From positions 20,460,001 to 20,524,000 of the forward strand of contig CM082576.2 of NCBI GenBank assembly GCA_040954595.2: a stretch of DNA of 64,000 nt. Direction: 5' to 3'. The notes below the pieces were generated by a model, which was given only the letters and a program-made list of their open reading frames with translations, was not told where the DNA came from and did no database searches. The first letter of the stretch is position 1. Every line of letters begins with the position of its first letter. A program made the position numbers and the translations under genes. The DNA comes from Balanoglossus misakiensis (lineage: Eukaryota; Hemichordata). Shown in pieces: positions 52,801 through 61,800 of this stretch.

Positions 52801-55800
52801 TAATAAAAACAGTAAAATCACCAGTATAAAAACATAACAGAGAAATAATGAACGTGTACTGGTGTTACCATAGGTAACTGTTGTATAAAATTTTGAATTC
52901 CTGTCTTCCAGTTCCTAATCCATGCTTCACTAGTCCTTGTCTCAATGGAGGTACCTGCCAACAACAGGCAAATTCTTGTACTGCCACCATTGGCATGTGC
53001 ACAGAGTGTTACTAGGGAAACAGGTGTGAGACAAGTAAGTTTGAATCTATAGCAGTTAATAATGATAATTATCATTTTTTTTTATTATGATTTAAACTTC
53101 ACTGATGTTGTACAAACACAAAAATAGAAATAATAATAATAATAATAATAATTTATTTGTATAGCGTCAGTATCCACAAAAAATGTGATCAATGACGCTT
53201 AAAGCAAAAGTACAATACAACACAACAAATGGCTAAAAAACAGATTTAAAAAGTAAAGTTTTAACATTTGATTTAAAAACAGATAAGTCTGGTGCCTGGC
53301 GAATGGTGAGTGGAAGATTATTCCAAAGAATTGGAGCAGCAACAGTAAAAGCACGATCACCATAACTCTTGGTGCGTGATCGAACAGGGCAGAGTTTGAA
53401 CTGATCAGCTGACCTCAAATTGCGACACGGAACATATAGATTAGTCATGCTAGAAAGATAGATTGGACCAAGTTTATGAATGGATTTAAAAATGAGAACT
53501 AACATCTTAAAAACAATACGCTCTGTAACAGGTAGCCAGTGCAACTGATACAAAATTGGAGTGATGTGACAGGTGATTTTTGAATGAGTAACAATTAGAA
53601 AGGGACAGCAGCTTAGCTCTATTCCTTTTCCAAAGTGTTTGTTCTTTTAAACTACCTGTTTTTTATTTATTCTGATTATGCTAATATGCTAATTTGTCGG
53701 TTTGTCACATCACAATTTTTGTAGGAAACTCACCCCTGGGAATTTTTTTCAGCCACTGACATACATTCATAATCACATGACATTGATGATCATGGAAAAT
53801 TTGACCCTTTTCCTTGTAGGACTCAACCAGTGTCCACCAAATCCGTGCCAGAATGGTGGCTTCTGTCAACCGGCTCGAAATTCCTGCTTTGATCTCACCT
53901 GCATATGTACTGGTTGCTACAAAGGTGATAGGTGTGAGATATGTAAGTATACAGCGCAGTCTCTTTTACCTTTTGTCTCTGATGCATTCAAATACTGCAT
54001 GTTTCCTGAGCATAGGTGTAGCCATCACCACAGCAGAGCTTGGAGCGTTCTTGACATCGAATGCAAGATTACACTCTTCCCAATCAAAATCACTTTCGTA
54101 GCGCATAATGTCTTGATTGTCTTAGTTCAAGAAACATTATGCGCGACTGGCCAATTTTACAGCCTTTTGTCAACGCACATCCACTATGGAAATTCTCACT
54201 CCAGGCCAGATAGTGTAAATTTACATATGAGTCTACAGGTATGCTTGAAGTCAAGTCAAGCATTTGCAAGGAACCCTCCTCCAGTACACAGGTCTTTGAT
54301 TTCATGAAGGGAAGCCCTTGCCTCACAGTCACTGCCACATGATCTATGGAGGTGTGAACAACTTGATACCAGCCTAATATAAGTTGTAGGCACAATCACT
54401 CCACACACCCTTGCCATAATTCTGCAAGGTTTTTGCCATATCTGTACTGTAGAATGAGTAGCAAGGAATAAAATGGCGTCCTTTCTTAATTTCCAGTGCA
54501 AAACCCCTGTGATCCCAACCCATGTATGAATGGTGGATTTTGCCAGCAAACATCGTGCAATTTCTATTCATGCCAGTGTGTGAACTCTTACACAGGTGAC
54601 ATCTGTCAAACCATAGACCCTAGAGAAAGAAGGACGAGCAACTGCGGCAAAGATCAAAGGGTTTGGGGATTATCTGTATGATGATGTTCTTTTGCATATA
54701 ATTAACACCCAGGACAGTTGGACAATGACTTCCTTACTTCGGCACGTGTCAACCCCACCAGTGATGCGAAAACTTGCCACCAAACTGACACTCCTGCATT
54801 TCAGCAGCCACTGCGTTTTTTTCTAAAATTCTAAAAGTATTACGATGTCTGTGCTAATTATTATGGTCGTCTGTCGGATGAACGGTCATTTCTAGTGCCA
54901 CAAGCTTCATTTAAAAATTGTAAACAAATCATCCATGCCAAATTCCTGTTTAACTTGTGCAGATGTGTTCCATAAATGATTGCTGCGTTCAACCACGTTG
55001 CAGTTTTCTCGTCTTCTGCGAGATGTTCTAAGGTGTTTGTGATAACTTCACGCAAAACGCGAGACTTTGCGTTAGTTTATACACAGTTTATTTGCAAATT
55101 GGATTATTGGGATTTACCTGGAAATAATGTATGCAAAAGAACATCATTTCAAGAAAAAACTGGAGTTGCGCGTCCTTCTTGCATGTCCGACTGGGCACTC
55201 ATATTTCTTGGTAACGCTGACACTTTTCGTAATAATTTTATGTTTGCGTGAAGCATTGAAACAAAAATTGTGGTTTAGGGGCATTTTATTTCGCAGTGCG
55301 TGAACAATAAAACAGATTTCACGAAAACAATTTATAAACAAACTGGCTGGATTTTCATGTGTGCGCTATTGCCGCCAGGCAACCCTCGGTACGGTTAGCT
55401 CACAGCCTTGTGAAATACCCGGACTGTTAGACAAAAGATGCTTGTTTTGGACGCTGTCAGACTCAGAGGTGCCAAATTCCTGTTTAACTTGTGCAGATGT
55501 GTTCCATAAATGATTGCTGCGTTCAACCACGTTGCAGTTTTCTCGTCTTCTGCGAGATGTTCTAAGGTGTTTGTGATAACTTCACGCAAAACGCGAGACT
55601 TTGCGTTAGTTTATACACAGTTTATTTGCAAATTGGATTATTGGGATTTACCTGGAAATAATGTATGCAAAAGAACATCATTTCAAGAAAAAACTGGAGT
55701 TGCGCGTCCTTCTTTCTCTAGGGTCCATGGTCAAACAAGTGAGTATATACTTTCAAGACACCCTGCAAACAAACAAGCAATCTTTATTCCGTAGATCTTT

Positions 55801-58800
55801 AAGCATATTTATGCATTGTATATTTTGATGTGAAACTTCAAATTTTATTGGTCTTGTTGCCAAACTTCTGAAGAAATGAGGATATTGTTTTGAAGGGTAT
55901 TTTATCAGTAGATAACAAATACCATGGCCCTCCATGCAAATACCCACATGGTAAATTAAAACTGTTACAGGTGTATTTGATTTAAGCAATAAAACACCCC
56001 CAGCCATGGTATACCACGAGATTTTGACCAGTTCACGACATATACGCACGAGCGATAGCGAGTGCGTATATGGAGTTGAACTGGTCAAAATCGAGTGGTA
56101 TACCATGGCTGGGGTTGTTTTATTGCTATTATATTATGCCAGTATATTGAAACTTTGCATAAAACATTTTAAAAAGGCATTTTCTTTGACTATGATATAT
56201 GACTGTGGTATATGGCTAATATATCCTGGTCACGTGTCGTGTCTCGACCAATCAAATAGCGTGATTTACACCTTCAATATACTGGTATAATATAATTCCA
56301 CATATGGATTACATGTGGGATAATATTGGGTGCTGGCAGTTTCAGTAAATGAACTGCTCTTAAAAGTTGGGTGTCAGGGCACCCTTGACTTCTTATTGTT
56401 CAGTTATACATTTAGGTGGCTCAGTTATAGGAGAACCCGATAGAACCACAGCTGTAGGAATTAGGGAAATGGTCATACCCTAAAAAACTTATGTCACTAC
56501 TATTTTTTTTTCATGCCATTGAAACAGAACAAACTCCATGTAGGCCAAGTCCATGCCTGAACAATGGGCGGTGTACTCAGCTGTCTTGTACAACTTATGA
56601 GTGTACTTGTCCAGGATGTTTCACCGGCACACACTGCAGCCAGTGTAAAACTCATTAAAACAAACATTTGTCATGCAGGAACTAACATTTACAATCATGT
56701 CTCAATACATTGTCTGTTGGTCATACTTTATATTTTCATCTTCAGCATCACACCTTGGTCCTTGGGAATCGGTCACCTCAAAAATGATGTACAGCTGAAA
56801 GAAAACATGTTTATTTGAAGAAAAAACTGTTGATCGTTCATGAAAATTTTCCCTACACAAGATACATATACAGAGATTTTCATAGCCCCATAAGTGCGTC
56901 CCAGAATGAGCAAGTTGTTTTTGGAAGTGAAGTTCCGTTCAGTATTTACAGTAATGGTAATGATGATGTTTTCATCAAACAGATTTTGAAAGTAAATATT
57001 GCTGAGATAACATTAGGTTGCACTTTTTATTGCAGTCCAAGATCCAGGCCAGCGAAACAGCTGTCTCAACGGGGCTGTATGTAATGCAGTGGCCAACTCC
57101 TGCACGGCATATACCTGTGCCTGTACTGGTTGCTATGAGGGTAACCGTTGTGAAATATTTAAGTTTCTGACGTACCGTAAATGACAATCTTTTGGGCACT
57201 TTCTCTTCATGGCAATTGAATTGTGTGGTAACTTCTCATTTCTAAAATTTCCCCAAGAGAAAAGAAAGGAAAAGGAAACAGAAATTTCATTTGTATGTCC
57301 GTGCAATTTAGGATAGGCACGAACTTGTGAGGAAGTGTACGAAGTTGGATGTTTTCATCACTCAAATATACAAGAGTTGCCTCTTGAAGACTAGTGTCTG
57401 TAGAGATAATTGTGCATGTGAGGTAATCTCTCCTAAGGTGGTGCACACCTCTTAGTATTAAGTAAAAGAGACGTCCTTAATTATCCTTACTATTTGGCTT
57501 GAAAAATCAATCTTACTAGGTGTTCTGATTAGAGAGGTGTCCATAAAGTCAAGTTTTACTGTATTACCCAAAATAGAGACATTGTCCCTTCATCATATAC
57601 TTAATGCGTGTTCTGGGTATGGTTCCAGTATAATGCTTGTGTCAAAGGATTTTGTTGTGGTGCAGGAATCATCTTTGGTTGAGGTGTAGCCATCTGCATT
57701 TCATGTGTTTTAAACTATTTTTTTTCTGATTGTCATTAACCCATGTGATCAGAATCCGTGTCAAAATGGAGGCTATTGTTCCAAAACACCAAATTCTTAT
57801 ACTGACTACACCTGTTACTGCCAGTAGTGTTGGACTGGGGCCATCTGTGCCGTAGGTGTGTCGAATTACTGTTTTATGACACAGCGTGGTATATAAACCC
57901 TCATTTTTGGTATTCTCAATGTGATAGATGGACCCATACACCAATAAATGGGGTGGAAGCATTACTAAGTTTCATCCTTTCAAAATTTGCTGATGTAGGG
58001 TCAAAATTGAGTGTGAGGTGCATGTTAAAAAGGAAAGCCTTCTGTATCATGTTGATGGCACATTTTTTTAATTTTTCAAGATTCTTACAGAAAAATCCTA
58101 GCAATAGCATCATTATGTTATTTTAAATGTAAAGGTTTGAAACAAGGAATGAAGACATTGCTCACATATTTAAACGAAATGAACATCACAAGTACATGTA
58201 CAAGTTTTTGACAAGCAGGTAATTGATACTTTCATTTTTGTTTTGGCAGCCATTGATCAGTTATACCCTATGCCTTGTCAAAATGGTGGCACATGCGTTG
58301 CGTGAGACGGCTGTTTCCTGTTTGACTGTATGTGTACCGAATGCTTCACTGGTGCCACATGTACAATGCGTAAGTACTAACCAATATTATTTTATTCAAT
58401 GCAAAACACTTGTTATATATTATATATTATATTATACCAGTATATTGATGGTGTAAATCACGCTATTTGATTGGTCGAGACACGACACGTGACCGTGATA
58501 TATTAGCCATATACCACAGTCATATATCATAGTCAAAGAAAATGCCTTTTTAAAATGTTTTATGCAAAGTTTCAATATACTGGCATAATATAATAGCAAT
58601 AAAACACCCCCAGCCATGGTATACCACTCGATTTTGACCAGTTCAACTCCATATACACACTCGCTATCGCTCGTGCGTATATGTCGTGAACTGGTCAAAA
58701 TCTCGTGGTATACCATGGCTGGGGGTGTTTTATTGCTTAAATATAAGTACGGTACATATATTAAAGCCCTGGTAACTCAAACTTTGGGCTAGCTTAATGT

Positions 58801-61800
58801 TATCACTATTTTTGTTTTCGGTTGCAACTGTGGTTTCTTGTCACACTCTAAAGGATTTCACAGCATTTGGTTTTTCAAAACAGCCCTTTGGTTGTTGTCA
58901 TGTATACATGTACATGACTGTGGAGTGTAGTTTGTAGATTCTGTAATTTTGACAATATCTTGACTGCACATCCCACAGCTGTCAATCAGTGTCAACCCAT
59001 CCAGTGTCGGAATGGTGGAAACTGTGTGCTGACGCCCAATTGGTGTACTGAATTCACATGCTCCTGTACAAGCTGTTACTCCGGCGATTTATGTCAGACA
59101 TGTGAGTGATTTTAAATTTCAGATGAAGAGGAACATAATAACATAACACATAATCGGCTTGCAGTTGGTTTCTTCCAACCTGTATCAAACAGTGAATAAC
59201 GACACAATTTTGGGGAAATTTATTAAGAATGTGTGTGCCATAAAAGGGGATTGTGTATTTGACCAAATAACAACCTGCACCGTATGGTACACTAAGACAC
59301 TATTACACCTGTGTCAAAATTTCATTACGTTTCTTTTGTTGAACATGGAAGAAATTTGTCACAGTGATGTTCTGTTGACCAACTGAGATTTTTACCACTC
59401 AACCCTGACTGCACAAATCTGTTTAAAGTATATGTAGTAAATATTAACTGTACACAATTTATATCACTTTCTCTTCTGTGCACAGATTTGAATCCGTGTC
59501 AGCCCAACCCTTGTCTAAACAGTGGATTCTGCCAGCAAGTGTCCTGCACCGAGTTCAGATGCCAGAGTCCACGCTGTTTCATCGGAACCACGTGCGCTGA
59601 ACGTAAGCAAACCAGTGTCAGATTTCCCGCACAAAGTAGAAATCGCTGGGCTTTGTCATTGATATTGTCTCAATAAAGTTGCCTGTGATTGTGCAGCTAA
59701 CCAAGAGACTTATATGCACTACGGTAGCCATGATGAATACTTTCATTGACTCAAATGCTCATCAGTGTAGATGTTGCTATTTTTCCAACCGTAAATTGAA
59801 ACATCAGAAAGTTATGACATCAACTACCCCCACCCCCACCCCACCCACCCCCAACTAGTAAATATTATAAGATTCAGTAATTATGATAAAGATGGTAGCA
59901 CCAAGCTTGGATCAAGTGGTCTTCATTATCCTTCACACATGAACATGATCACACGGATGTGCAATCTTCTGACAGTCTGCTACAGATTTCACTTCCCACT
60001 CAAGTGTGTAAGACCCTAATGTGATACTTTTCATTTCTCTCACCCTTAGCGATCAACCAGTGTCTTCTAAACCCATGTCTGAATAACGGAGTGTATCAGC
60101 CACTTCAAGGCTCCTGCTCAATCTACACCTGCAACTGTCCAACCTGCTACACTGGGCAAACATGTGTTACATGTAAGTCACAAGTTTTTAGGTCCCATTG
60201 GTATGTACCATGGGAACTTATGGGATTGGTTACGTCTGTATGTATGGATGGATGGATGGATGTATGTCTGTATGTCCGTCCACATAAAAAAACTTGAAAA
60301 CCGCAGCGCGTTTGACCTCGATATTTGGCGTGTAGATGCAGGCAGGGCTGTAGATGGGAGTTTGTTCAAATGAAGATGTCATTGCCAAAAATATGCAAAT
60401 TAGCTGGGAAAATGTGAAATTGGTCAAAACTCAAAAACTGGACAACCACTGGTCATATTGATTTGAAAAATGGTATGCATGTACCTTATATCAACCTCAT
60501 ACAACCCTGTATGTTTTGAGCTAATATTATCGATTTCCTATTTTTTTGCATTTTTTTGTATTTTTCCATGTTATTGGTAAAAGTCTTTGAAATTTAGTAT
60601 GAAGCCTCCTAATGTTGTCTAAGTAACCATAGTTTTGTTCAAATTGTTGCAAAATTTGCATATCTATAATTTTGAGCATTATTTGCCATTTTTGGTCAAA
60701 AAATGTTTTTCTTTAAAACCTCATGCCAGATTGCTTTGCAATTTGGTAGGCATGTTCGTAGGGGTAACCTAAATAATATGTTGTAAAAAATGTGATATTT
60801 GCATAAATGTGTTATCGGGGAAACTTTTGCAATTTTTGTCAAAAATTGTTTTCACTGAAACCGCTTGTCCTATTGCATTGAACTTAGGCAGCATGTTCCT
60901 TGTAGTGATTGAAGTAAGATATTGTACAATTTTGGTGATATTTGCATATTTGTGTTTTTGCCACTTTTGAACAAATATTTTCTGTGAAACTGCTTGTTGG
61001 ATTGCTTTGAAATTAGTTTTTTCTCTGATTGCTTTGAAATTTAGGATATAATTTCATAACACATACCTGTATATGTGCAACTTTTATTCAATTCTGAGAT
61101 CAGAAAGATTAAATATTTAGCAAGTTTTTTTGGTAAGTTTCTTTGTTTTTGGTTAGCAAATCTTCTCCTAAACAAATTGTCCAGTTGTTTTTAAAGTTAC
61201 TATTTACAAGGAGTTGTTACCTCGAACAAAGACATGTTTACATAACTTAAATAGGCCAGCTGTTACAGAGACCACCAGCTATCACATTTTAATTACCAGT
61301 GGCAGGTCAGTGTGTGTCTGTTCCAGGGCTGACTGAAAGAAGTTGCTTCGCATATGTGTTTGTGTACAGACAATTTTTGGTCAATTTTTTTTTCTAGCAC
61401 CACTTGTAAGACTGCCATGACACATGACAGTTTATTGGGCATGTTCCTTGTTAATGTTTTTACATTGCATATTTCTATATGGTCAGATCATAAGTGCTTG
61501 CAAATGTCACCTGTAATTTTTATTCTGCTGTGTCACTGTTTCCGCATAATCCTCAAATGTCATCAGATCTCCGAATGTGATGAAAACAGTGTGTTTTGAG
61601 TGGGTTTTTTTAATGACCTTTTGGGTTAAAAGTGGCAAAAATGGCAATTTTGTCTTCAAAGGGGTCAATAAGACTGACTTTTTTGGAATCAGCACCATTT
61701 TTTACATTGAATGGACTAGTCTGCTCAAACTTTCCTTACCAAAAATTCTGTTTAATCTTCTGTAACATGTATACTAGTGTACATGTAGCTGCCTGATAGT

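Larger units (their letters stand above)
35454..53340 (+). repeat. Tandem unit 3 (17,887 bp, with a 2982-bp private insertion)
   Basis: It is the same segment as unit 2 but carries the nested non-autonomous elements at 37452-40433. The length difference of 2982 bp from unit 2 is fully explained by that insertion. Exon content is otherwise that of unit 2. Confidence 0.95.
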
